Assembly (NCBI GenBank): GCA_029834535.1
Contig: JAQMWT010000351.1
Coordinates: 1-64,000 of the forward strand
Length of the DNA stretch: 64,000 nt
DNA from: Chrysophaeum taylorii
Taxonomy: Eukaryota > Sar > Pelagophyceae > Pelagomonadales > Pelagomonadaceae
Reading direction: 5' to 3'
Shown piece after piece: positions 32,981 to 44,480 of this stretch; position 1 is the stretch's first letter, and each line of letters starts with the position of its first letter. The notes below the pieces were generated by a model. The model made no database searches. It saw only the letters and a list, made by a program, of their open reading frames with translations, and was not told where the DNA came from. The translations under genes and the position numbers were made by a program.

Positions 32981-34729
32981 GGTTCGAACACAGGCCACCA
33001 ATTGCGTTGTCACAGGGTTTTTTTCCCGCTCCCCCGATGCTGCTGGTGCTGCTTCCTACTGCTGCCCCCGATTGCTGTTTCCCCTCTGACATGTTTTTTT
33101 CGTGAGGTCAAAATGCCCGCGTGACGTCTCGGTCAGTGAATCATATGCGCCGAGGTCCGCCAAAAAAAATGCCGAACTAGATTTAACTAGGTCGGTCCTC
33201 TCGAGCAAGGCGTGTGCATTAGCATCTTCTAGATACCCCGCTGCTGCTGTTGAGCATGGCCCCCGTCAGCGATTCCCGAGAGGGTGCACGGTCGCCCATT
33301 GACTTATGGAAGGAAGTGGGGCAAGTTCATGATGGAAGTAATATCGGTCGGCCGGAGTTCTTTTCGCCGAAATTCCTCTCCTCTCGCGCCGCGACAGCCG
33401 TGTGCACCCATCAGGATCCCTTGAGAATCCCAATTCGGGCTACTAATCTTCCGTCGACAGGTCGATCGCAAACTGGTTATCGAGACGCGCCTGCTGCTCT
33501 TGATCTTCTATGCCGGTGGTCCTGGTCGTTCCTTCTTCCATATTGTATGCAGTTTGAGGGAATCATAGCAGCGATATTATATAACATGGTCTTTTATTAT
33601 TATTATTATTAAGGTGACCGGGGAAACGAAAACACGTTTGATGGGTATGGCAGCCCCCCAATGGACAAACGCCCATACTCACTTTTATACCGCTATAGTG
33701 CCGTCTGCGTATCGTACGCCAGCGTCGAGTTCACAAATATGCCGAGGTCGGCACAAAAAAAAATCGCGCGGCAGGTGTAGGTGGGAGTTCACCGTGTCCT
33801 GCGCAGCGCGATAGATCCGATGCGCGGGCGCTCGCCTACTTTCGTGCTGCGGATTACGGCCCTGCTGCTCCCAGAGTCTCCGGGGGTCAGCTTATTATTT
33901 GCTCCGACTGCATCAGGCGTCGTACGTCCTGGGCCTTTTTTTTTTCTCGAGTACTGGGAAAAAAAGGTGCGATGCCCCCCTACTATAGCTGGCACCCAAA
34001 AGGTGGGAGGCCGTACTCGCCGCCGAACCGGTGGGGAGGCGGCGAGAGGAGCGACCAGCCCGCTGGGCGTAGACATTCCGCCGCCGGGCATACGCGTGGC
34101 GTCCTGCTGTGCGCCCGGGTTTTTTTGAGAGGCACTGACGTGGCTTAGGGTGGTGGGGGCGCAAGCGAGCCCGGTCCCCTAGGGCAGCTGCTACCTCCCC
34201 CCTCGCGGTCGCAGATGCGGCGGACGTTTGGGCCGCCGCGGCATCTCTGGTGACATGGGCGTTGTCGACCCACGTCTGCTCGGCAATCCGTTTAGCGCGG
34301 GGCGTTTTTGAACGCTGGCGCGAAAACTTCATCGGACGACATCGCGCTCTCTTCTCGGCAGTTCTTATCTTTTCCGACTCACTTCTAACACGGGGCAGTC
34401 AGTACCTCTGGGGGTGAGACTCCTATTAACGGTGATGTCCGAGCCCAATTTCGCAACGTGGGCCCTTCGCCCGTGTTTACGCGGCCCGTGTGCCGCGAGT
34501 GGTCGTGATGCGGGTGTCGGAACTTGGGGGACGCAAAGCATTTCGGCTGCTGGCCATCGCTGAAGCCATGGGCATCGACTCGGGCACCCGCGCTCCTCCA
34601 GCGAAACATTCGAAACCGAGGATTAAAGAAGGACGCAGTTGCGTGGGTACTTCGAACTACGTCGGGGAGGAACCCCTTGGGTGCAGCAGGTGTCGACGCT
34701 CCCTTTCAGCTTCCTCTGTGCGAAGCTGC
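32981..34729. other. Intergenic region, no gene recognised
   Basis: About 1.75 kb with only short frames that match nothing I know. Simple repeats are present: an ATT run at about 33594-33611, and A and T homopolymers near 33758 and 33935. It may be transposon-derived. Confidence 0.4.
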
Positions 34730-34905
34730 ATCGCGTCATTGCCAAGCCCCAAGAGCTTGGCCGTGCTGTCCCAGGAGCCCGTTGCGAGGAGGTCGCCCGC
34801 GGGCGAGAAGGCGACCGAGTTTACCCAACCCGAATGTCCCTCGATGAGGCGCCGCGATCTTACATCCCATAGCTTGGCCGCGTAGTCGTCGAAGCCCTCG
34901 TTTTC
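34730..34905 (-). pseudogene. WD40-repeat gene fragment
   Basis: The minus strand encodes GFDDYAAKLWDVRSRRLIEG, then HSGWVNSVAFSPAGDLLATG and SWDSTAKLLG. That is one complete WD40 blade with parts of its neighbours, including the GH...WD spacing. No further blades or gene ends are found on either side, and the frame leaves WD-like sequence abruptly. It is a captured or truncated piece of a beta-propeller gene, next to the Copia element's end. Confidence 0.65.
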
Positions 34906-35010
34906 TGTCCTATTCTGGGAGTGTGCTGTGTACGGAATGCTTCCTGAAAAAGTGTAAAAAGGTGTAAAATTAATCCTTTGTGTTGATAGAATGAAGATCG
35001 AGCTGGTTAG

Positions 35011-35085
35011 GGGGGTAAGTAATGTCATGTTCCGGTACGTGGTACCGGACACACTGTCCGAGGTACCGGATCCAATCTACCAACA
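35011..35085 (-). repeat. Terminal repeat, 3' side of Copia 1
   Basis: On the minus strand it begins TGTTGG and carries CCGGTACC palindromes and the ACATTACTTACCCCC end seen at 40.2 kb. A purine tract (TTTAGGGGGCGG) precedes it internally, in the polypurine-tract position. Confidence 0.7.
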
Positions 35086-38000
35086 CCGCCCCCTAAAGTT
35101 TAAGGAGCAAGGGCTGGAGCAGCATGCGTAGGTGTCTTCTGAATGTCAGCAGAAAGAATCAAGAGAATGGCACGTTGCCGAACAAATATCTCGTACTTGC
35201 TCGACTTGGTAAGGCGCAATCGGAGGCATTCTTCCAGTTGGAGTTGACTTTAAACAGGAGCGATGATACCACAGCATTAAGCACGTCAGTTGCAGAAAAG
35301 TAGCGTATCCTTTAATAATATGGCGAGTGTGTTTGGTGATAGCAAAACTCTTTCATTCGATGAATCACAGTTTGGTTGTCCATGTACAATGGCACGGGAT
35401 CCGTTTGTAAACCGAGAACAGTCAACAAGCGGCGGCGAAGCCATAGCAGATAGGCAGTGCAGCCAGAAAGGGAAATGAGCTCTGATTCGAAACTAGAACG
35501 AGCGACCAGATGTTGCACAGAAGAACACCAAGCGATAGCACAGCCACACAGCATGTAAACATATCCAGATACAGAGCGGCGCGAATCAGGATTTGAAGCC
35601 CAATCGGCGGCACAGTAGATATAAAATTGTTGCCATTTGGAGCCATCAATAGTCAAACACAAGTGGCGTGAGCCGTGCAGATAGTTCAGAATATGACGAA
35701 CATATGTCCAGTGCTTGCGACCAGGATTATTACCAAAACGGCAAGCTTGAGCGTCTTGAAACAGAAAATCAGGTCTCGTCATAATAGCAATGAACAGTAA
35801 AACTCCAACAGTGCCTCGATAAGGTAAACGCTGCATATAATGCGATTCCGGAGAGTTAATTTGCGGACAAGAATCAGCTGACAGATGAACACCTGGCTGT
35901 CCTGGTGTAGAAGCAACTTGAGATGGGCCCAGACGCGCAACCTTAAGCAGATCATTGATAGCTTTGGTCTGCCGTAATTGAATCGTGCGCGTTTGGCGGT
36001 TGCGAAATATCTCAAGCCAGAAGCTGAGCCCAGTTCTTTAACATCAGAAGGTGAATGAACACGTGTCCGAAGGAACACAACAAGACGCTGGTAATGAAGG
36101 GAGTTAGCTCGATCAAAAGATACTAGCATATCATCTACAATCACAATCAACATGATGACAACCTGCATTTGAACGTAAAACAAATATAAGCAGCGATCAG
36201 CGTCAGTTGCCACAAAACCGAAGTCAGTAAGAATCTTACGAAGGAGGATATTCCAGCTACGACGAGCTTGATGAGTACCATACCATGATCGTTTGAGTTT
36301 CAAAACGTGATAGCCCGATGGTGGTTGTTGAATAAGAAACCCCTCTGCGGACCAAACGTAAACGTTTTCAGAAAATGTAGCTTGTGTGAACGCATTCTTG
36401 ATATCAAGTTTGACAAGTTCCCCTATTGAGATGAGCGACACGACACAAAAATACTCTTAGTTGCCGTAGCAACTGGGGAATAAGTTGCAAAATAATCGAC
36501 GCCATACACTTGGGTATAACCCAACACCACAAGACGAGCTTTATACCTGCTGTCAAATTCACCAGACTCCTTATACTTCTTCTTCAAAAGCCCCATGGTG
36601 CCACAAATATTGCCACTAAAATCAGGTGGGAGCCAAACGACATCCCAAGTACCAAGACGTTCAAGTGTGCGATATTCATCATTCATCGCATTGATTTATG
36701 ACTCACGTTCAGGGGATCCTAAAGCTTCGCGGACATCAACTTGATTGATGTCAGATTCATCAAGGGTAGACAGGAAACATAAACCAACAGTAACAAAATA
36801 ACAGAACGAACGAAGAACATTTGTAGCTGGAGTCGTGGCAGTCATGATCGTTTGATGACAAGACAAGGGCAAGCGCATATAATGCGCAGTAAGTTGCCGT
36901 TGCTCCGCACGAGTGGCAACACGACGTGTGTGCCTTGTGTCATCAACAATTGTGACACTTGGGACGTTTGAGGAAAGTTAACGTCCATGTGCGGTAGTCA
37001 GTGGTACCAGAAAGAGAAAGCTGACTCATGGATTTCAGAGGCGTGGATCCGTTTGCAACGTCAGTTGCGGCAAAATTGGCAACAGATGGTGACGTGGCGG
37101 TAATGTCACATTGCGCGGACTCAACGTCCATTGCTGAAGATACGGAATCACAAGAAGCCACGTCGGAATGAGGCACAGTGGCAATAGCTGAGTCAGCGGC
37201 CGGTACAAGAGCTGCCGCTAAGTCAACGCCCGTGAGATTATCATCCACAGTAGGAGGGCGAGACGCGACCGTTGTAGAAGGCGAATATACAAAAATATCT
37301 GTATAACGTCGCGTATCTGAGTCAGAGAGAGGACTCCTAAGAGCAAAACGCTCATCAAAGATAGTATTGCCCGACCATGAGGTAAAGATCCTATCAGTGA
37401 CGGCATCCATGATGAAATAACCTGGGCCGTCACGAACATAGCCAATAAAAATGCCACTGCAACGTATACGAGGGTTTTCACCAGCTTTCTCATGCGTGAT
37501 GAGATGTGTGGGACATCCCCAAACGCGAAAATAGTACGTTCTTGGACAAACACCAGTGATCGCTTCATATGGGGTGATGAAGCCAGGATTAGTAGATGTA
37601 GGAGAGCGATTTGAGCCAACATAAGTGCGCGTATCAAGCGCATACGGCCGCAGCTCAATGGGTCTCTGTGCAAAAAGGTGAGTAGTGCACGACAATTTTC
37701 ACCATCAGTGCGGTTCTTGCCTTCGGCACGTCCGTATGCATGCCTTTGACATGGGCAGGAGAACCACGCAAGGCAATGCCGTTCTGATTGCAAATTTGTT
37801 GCCATTCGCCAGCATACTCGCCAGCCCGATCAACATAGGCGCACTCAACTCTATAATTTTGACTAGAAACAAACTGTAAGAAGGCAGAGAGAGTAGTAAA
37901 AGCTTGGCATTTGTGCTCTAACATATCACGACGAGCATACTCGATCGCGAACGAATATTCAAGAATGTCAGCATGTACTAGTTGAGATGGACGCGTAGCG

Positions 38001-40204
38001 CGTGTTTGCGTACTTGAAGTTGGGGGAACTTGAATCGCTTTGCCAAAAGCACAACCTCGACAAAAGGTCGATAATGGTCCAGTGGTAAAGTCGACATCCT
38101 GCACAATGCGAGGAAGCATTTGCATATGTTGTGAATTGATATGGTTGAAGCGACAGTGTAGGATATCAGAGTCGACACGGCGCGGACCAACAGCGGGCAC
38201 GAATGAAGAAAAAGGGGCTATAGCATGATCGGTCATATAAGCTTGATGATGATGCTGAGCTGGTATTATCCGCACAAAGATATATTCAACACGATTGCGA
38301 GCCACGACGGGTATGCGATGACCTGTATGAAGATTCTGGAGAAACTCGCAGTCACTGGAAGAATCAGTGAAGACACGATATCCAAGGGCTTTGATCGTGT
38401 AGCCTTACTGATGATAATCCTAGGTGCATTTGGAAAAAAAAGAGCTTGAGGAAGTTCAAGAAGGAACATCTCAGTGCTCTGACGAATAGATGCAAAGTCC
38501 GGCCGGGCAGACCAACGCGCTGGCAATAGAAGTTTCAAGGTGCCAGTAATTGCAGACTGAGATGGACCTCCCAAACTGAAGAGCGGCGTAGATTCATTGT
38601 ACAGATCATGGAAGCATGGGTTGAGCAGGAACAACAGTCACCGAACTGCAGCCATCCAGCTTGCATGTTGGCTTCACGAAAAACTTGTTGCTCTGATGGA
38701 GAAAAATCAGACTGTGGCAACGTCAACGTCATAATCACAGGGCGAGGGTTGAGCATTAAATCAAAAGAAGAAGGGTTAGCAGCCTCAATTGCAGGAAAGG
38801 GACGTTGATTTTGTTGAAGGCGTTGAGGGTAAATATAAAACTGTTGGGCCGTTGGAGGCCAGGGTTGAACCATTAGTTGAACCGTTGGAATCCCAGCCAT
38901 GTTGGGAACGTTGTCCCATGGACTCTGAACACTGGGCATCATCATAAACGAAAGGATTCGGTTGCTGCTGAACAGGTTGTTGAGCAGCGGGAACAGCAAC
39001 GAAGGGCGCATATGGTGGCGTACCATACGGCGATGGTCCATACACATGATGATTTTGATGGTCACGACGAGAGTGTTGGCGTTGGGAACGGAATGGGCAA
39101 TATGCGGCGAAGTGCCTTAAGTAGTTGTGACAGTCGTCGTCACATTCGACGGAAATCGAATCGGGTGTCACGCGGGTTGAACCGAATCAGTAACTGCTGT
39201 TGATCATGGTGACGATCGTTGTGGCGCGAACGGTCATCACGTCCACCACGTCCACGACTACGGCCACGTCCACGCGAAAACGGACGTTCTCTGCCTCGCC
39301 AGCGACCTCGGCCGGGAGAATCATGGCCACGGCCGCGGCCACGTCCACGATAGTAGGAACGGCCGCGAGCAGAGTATAGTTGGTGACCGGAGGTGAGGCA
39401 GTAGAGAATGGATACAACGTCGTATTGTTGGTGGTCGGGTTCGGACGGTGAAGCAAATAGTTGCTCTCGCTTGGGTATCTAAGTAATTCCGGAGCGAACG
39501 TAAATCCGAATAAGAAGCATCAGCAGCTTGGACTACATATGCGAAACTTGCATGAGTGAGTTTGCTAAGTATATACTCCCGAATTTCTTGATCACTAAAA
39601 GGCACATCGGATTGCGCAGCAGCATAATCACGTAGAAGAAGAACATAATGATCAACGTCGGCGAGGAATTTATCGAGCTCCTCAAAACCAAAAATGGGGG
39701 CAGGAAGCTGTATATACAGCGCGTTTTTGATAGCAAGCACACGCTGAGCTTCGAAAGCCTTCAAACGAGATCATCATCATCATACTCGAGTTTGAGAGTC
39801 AGATGATCGACGTCGTTTTGTTCCATCCTTCATGGTGAGTGAGTCCACGCGTAGTGCGAGTTGCCATTTTTTCCAATCCGACAAAAAAAAAGTGATACAC
39901 AGAGTGTATTTCGAAGACGTATGATGATGATCCTGTGTCACGTAGATACACAACGTGGATGAGGGCCAGGCTCGAAAAGCGGTGACCACGATGATGATGA
40001 AGCTGAATCAATGACACTTCAAGGTTTATTATTCAACGTCAGAAAGCGGCAATGAGATCGTCGCGACACGTAAACAAAAAAAATGCGAACCGACACGCAA
40101 GCAGTCACGTACAACACGTTCGTGAAGGACAGAAAAACGATCCGATGCCCGTAGCTCGCACGAACACTCAGCACTCGTTCGATGCTGCACGAGCCACCCC
40201 CGGG

Positions 40205-40282
40205 GGGGTAAGTAATGTCATGTTCCGGTACATGGATGGTACCGGACACAGTGTCCGAGGTACCGGAACCAATCTCCCAACA
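40205..40282 (-). repeat. Terminal repeat, 5' side of Copia 1
   Basis: Direct repeat of 35011-35085 with several differences. It starts TGTTGG on the minus strand and has the same CCGGTACC-rich core. It is very short for an LTR. Confidence 0.7.
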
Positions 40283-40801
40283 CTCTCTCTTTGGTTGAAA
40301 AATTAGCCCTCTTGCTGTTGGAAGAGAGGGTGTTTGCCAAAGACTGGTTCCAAACCAGGAAGAAGAAGATAAAGAAAAAAGATAAGCCGTAAGTAACTTG
40401 CTAGAAAGAGAAATTACCTATAGGACGGACGCAAGACTGCTTAGGACGTCTTCCGGTTTTTCTCGAAGCGACGGCGGACCGCCGCGCGGCTCGGGATGAC
40501 GAGACAAACCGTCCGGCGCTCGGCGAGGCGGGAGACCACTCGGCGCCCATCGCCGGCCCGAACCCGCGCCTCGCCGTCCCGCTTGCGCTCCTTCACACCC
40601 AAGAAGGCGTTGACGTGCGCAGCCGAACCTTAACCTCGAAGCGCTTCTCTGGGCATTTTGGTACCGCTGGGTTTCGATTTTATTCGTTTCTACCACAATT
40701 CGGACCCGAGAAGCCTCAGAAGTAAGTAGTTTGGCGATTTTTTTTGTTTCAGAGCAGCAGCTGTTCGGCGTAGTAGGACAGACATTCCGTTTGAGCGAGC
40801 G
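40283..40801. other. Region upstream of the beta-helix gene
   Basis: No gene is seen. Close to the start codon is a good intron-like pair, GTAAGTAG (about 40722) to TTTTTTTTGTTTCAG (about 40752), which may be a short intron in the 5' leader. An upstream exon with a signal peptide was sought, but there is no plausible ATG. Confidence 0.4.
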
Positions 40802-42918
40802 ATGTCGGTGCCGGATGCGTGGAAGGATTACGAGGCGGCGTCGTGGCTCGTGAAGGAGCAGGAAGGGAACACGTTTGATCGGACTTGGAACTTGACACCC
40901 ATAAGCAGGTCGAACGGGGTGAAATGGGGTAACAACGTGAAGGTGTTCAAGCCGGGGGATGACGTCGAGGCAGAGGTTAAACGGATGACTGCACACCTGA
41001 CGCCGCTCCCGACGGACGACGACGACTCTCAGAATTATGATTTTCGCGGCTCGCAGAACGGCCACTTCTCCGGCGATCGGTGCGCGCTGCTCTTCAGCAA
41101 GGGCGAGTACCCGAACGATTTCCAAGTTAGATACTACGTTCAAGTGCTGGGGTTAGGCCGCGTTCCGAGCGACGTCGTGTTCACGGGCGAGCTCGGCCCT
41201 CACGTGAAAGCGTTGGACCGGCGCGAGGACGGCACCGGCAGCCTCAACACGTTCTGGAGGTCGATCGAAAACGTCAAGGTCGTACCAACGGGCAAGCAGA
41301 TGTACTGGGCCGTCTCGCAGGCCGCTCCGGCGCGGCGTCTCGAGGTTGACGGGGACCTTTTGATGTCGGAAGGCGCGTACGAGTCGTCGGGCGGTTTCGT
41401 CGCGGACGTCAAGCTCACCGTCACGTGCGTGGCGTCCAAGTGGTACAATCCAGCGGGAAAGTTCGTGGACCAACCGACGGGCGAGTGCATCATGGGCACG
41501 CAGCAGCAATTTTGTGTGCGCAACTGCAGCTTTGGGGTCGTGGAGACGAGGCGAGGTACCCGGATACCAAGAATATAGACTTCACGATTCCCATCAACCA
41601 GGTCGGAGTCGGGAATTGCGCGTGGTCGCTCGTCAGGGTGGGCTGCCACACGCCGAACCAACAACCGGTCGAGGAAGAGGAGACGGCGACGACGGATCAA
41701 AAGGTTGTCACGAGCACGACGACCGACTCGCTCGTGACGAACGAGCCGAAGACGCCGCGAACGTGCGAGAAACCGTACGTTTGCGCCGTCGAGCGCGACG
41801 AAACGACCGCCTACGTGCTCGTAGTCCCCAACCTCCGCACCGACTCCTCGGGTGTCTCGTGGGAAGATACAAATTCACCCACGGAAGACATCGTTCCGTT
41901 CGAGTTTGTGTACTACGCGGACGCCGAGGTCCTCGGCGTCAAGGCCGCCGTCGAGATCCAGGAGCAGCTCGACGCGGGCTATTCGATTGTCTTCGGCCCG
42001 GGTGTCTTCGAGCTCACGCAGACGCTCAAGGTCACCAACGACAACCAGGTCTTGCTGGGGATTGGTCTCGCGACGCTCGTACCGCCGCCCGACGGTACGC
42101 CGTGCGTCCTCGTCGTCACCGGCACAAACGGCGTCCGCGTCGCTGGCTTGACGCTGCAAGCGACCAAGCTCGACGACGCGTTCCACGGCTCGACCCTCCT
42201 GCAGTGGGGCACTACCTGGGAGCCGCCTTTGGTCTCCTCCTCCTCGGCCGCCGCCGTCGAGAATCCGGGAGTTCTGTCCGACGTGTTCGCGCGCGTCGGC
42301 GGGCCCGACGACGACAACCGCGCCGAGGTTGGCTGCGACGTCATGATCAAGATCTTCTCGCACGGCGTCATCGGCGACAACCTGTGGTTGTGGCGCGCGG
42401 ATCACTCAGCGCTCCAATCTGGCGAAGAGCCAGCCCCCGACCAGGCCTTCCACCTCGTCGCGATGGGCGAATTCCCGTGCTACACGGCTCTTGAAGTCTT
42501 CGGCGACCACGTCCTCATGTATGGTCTCGCCTGCGAGCACACGATACGCTCCAACGTCGTGTGGTACGGCAACCACGGCAAAACTTGGTTTTACCAGAAC
42601 GAACTCCCCTACGACGTCGCGCACTCCACGTTTCAGACCTGCTCTGCCTACGTCGTCGACGACGACGTCGAACATCACGCGGCCAAGGGCGTCGGCGTCT
42701 ACGCCTACTTTCGAGATCACACGGTGCCCGTCAAGAGCGCCATCAAAGTACCCAAACTCGACGACAAAAAGAACGTTTCCTTCAGAAACGCCTTCACTCG
42801 CTTCCTCGACACAAACGGGAACTTCGGCATCCTCCAGGTGATCAACGATAAAGGCGGGCCCTCCTACGCAAACACCGGAACCCAAGGCGTCTTCCCGAAA
42901 GTCCTCAAGTGGAACTGA
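40802..42918 (+). CDS. Bacterial-type right-handed beta-helix protein, one frame break
   Basis: About 700 aa in two overlapping frames (40802-41578 and 41425-42918) joined near 41544 by a one-base loss in a G run. Part 1 has WGNNVKVFKPGDDVEAEV, LNTFWRSIENVKVVPTG, YWAVSQAAPARRLEVDG, SSGGFVADVKL and MGTQQQFCVRNCSFG. Part 2 has TTAYVLVVPNLRTDSSGVSW, AGYSIVFGPGVFELTQTL, GLATLVPPPDG and VIGDNLWLWRADH, then VWYGNHGKTWFYQNELPYDV. The block order matches large secreted beta-helix proteins of actinobacteria and myxobacteria, often labelled 'coagulation factor 5/8' or wrongly 'adenylyl cyclase' (recalled from memory). They are probably carbohydrate-binding or -cleaving. No signal peptide is visible. 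The break may be a sequence error, because the rest is open and well conserved. Confidence 0.7.
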
Positions 42919-44480
42919 AATCGAGTGCAATCGCAAGCTTTGTCGACCGACCTCGCGCCATCATCCAACGCGAAGAAGGGGCCTCCGGAGCCTTACGTGG
43001 GTGGATATGCTCTTTCACAGAACCATCGTGCTTCACCCTTCACAATGCTCGTCGTCATCCTCTTCTTCCATCCGGTCCTCATGACTCGTACGAGGTAGCG
43101 ATGGGTCCTCGTTGGAATGGCCCGCCATTGATATCGCCCTGTCATTTACGCAGATGCGAGACCGCGGGTTCGGGTGGTGGTGGTGGTGCCTTACAGATGT
43201 TTGACCGATGCGCAAAGTGCGCGGTTTGGGTCTTGGAGATCGGCGATCACGCAGCATACCTTACCTTACCTTACCTCACCTTTCCTTCCTTCCCCATTTG
43301 GTATCGGGGTATCGTTCGAGTGGAATTTTGTCCCGTTGGCCGGTGTCGTCGTCGTGGAGCGGGAGTTTCTTGCGACTGCGCGCCGAACTGAAGAGACTTG
43401 GTTTTGAGGTCGATATAATCTAATGTCGACGGCGCACGCCCGAGAGAGGCGTGTCGAGGTGGTGGCCGCGGGATGTCGGGGGGTGTTTAGAGTTGCCGGG
43501 TGCAGCGCCCAAGAGAGAGGTTGAGCTGCCTGCATCTATGTCGTGGTAAATCAGAGACTCTGATGACAGGTCATCATCGTCAGGTTATGGTTAATAAGTG
43601 GTGTCATCTGGTGCGGACAGCCCGACGGTCGCAACGAGGGTGTCCGGTGCAGGTGGGAGGCGTCGGTTACGTTGTTGGGAATAAGGCGTGGCTCGTCCAG
43701 GACGGACCTTAGTTAGGCCGGTGGCTTGATTGACGAGCGTGGACTTTAAAGTAGCTTAGCCTTAGAATGCTTCTTTGATTTGAGGTTGCACGCTCAGAGT
43801 ACGCGTGGATCCTACCTTCCGGTAGATCAGCGCGGACCGTCTTTTAGTGTGTGTGTTTGGCCAGTATCCCTCGATGAACGCCGAGTTGCACGTATTTTTA
43901 TACTTCTCCGATAACTTCTGATGCAGCTTATCATCCAACTGTCTAGGTCTCGGATCTCAACGTTTGGAGGTTTTTGGCTCACTAATATTAGCGCGGAGCT
44001 TGTCGCCGCTCTCTTGGAGTTAACATCGGCGAGGAACTCGTCGTCTATCTTGGAGACTTGGTGCTCGTGAAAGTTTTTTGATTATCTCGTCCATCTCATC
44101 TTTGAATCGTGCGAGTCCACCTCCTTAACAAGTGTTTTTTTTCCGTTTTTTTCCAACCACTCGATCTTTCGTGACCGTGTTCTCTCTCCTTGATGATGGT
44201 AGGTCTTGAGTGTTCCTCGTGCGTTGTGCTTGCTTCGAGGCGACTTATCATCTTTGATGCGGAGGAGACTTCAAGGCTAATGGCATGTATCTCGAAATAT
44301 GGAAGAAGCTACTGTTGCGTCGGTCTGGAAGCGCGACCTTTAAAACAACAATCGCCCTTTCTCGTGTCGCGCGTTGTGTTCTCCAAAAAAAAAAGCGCCA
44401 TGGTCACACGAAACAGAAGAAGAAGGTCTAGGGTCGTCGTCGTTGTTGAGGGATAACGTTTTTTTTTTGTTCACAAGATT
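42919..44480. other. Intergenic region, no gene recognised
   Basis: About 1.56 kb. Short frames only. It has a TTACC run at about 43258-43280 (five units) and T-rich tracts before the next start codon. I see no RNA gene. Confidence 0.45.

Larger units (their letters stand above)
35011..40282 (-). mobile_element. Ty1/Copia LTR retrotransposon, broken copy
   Basis: Minus-strand parts occur in Copia order: a GAG-like region (39764-39320), a zinc-knuckle region (about 39170-38790), integrase with its zinc-binding and core regions (about 38300-37200), reverse transcriptase (about 36690-35780) and RNase H (about 35830-35310). The integrase-before-RT order marks Copia (Pseudoviridae). Direct terminal repeats of about 75-80 bp lie at both ends. 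The coding region is broken in roughly half a dozen or more places. I see no matching target-site duplication. The repeats differ at several positions, so it is older than the copy at 50.5-55.4 kb. Confidence 0.85.
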
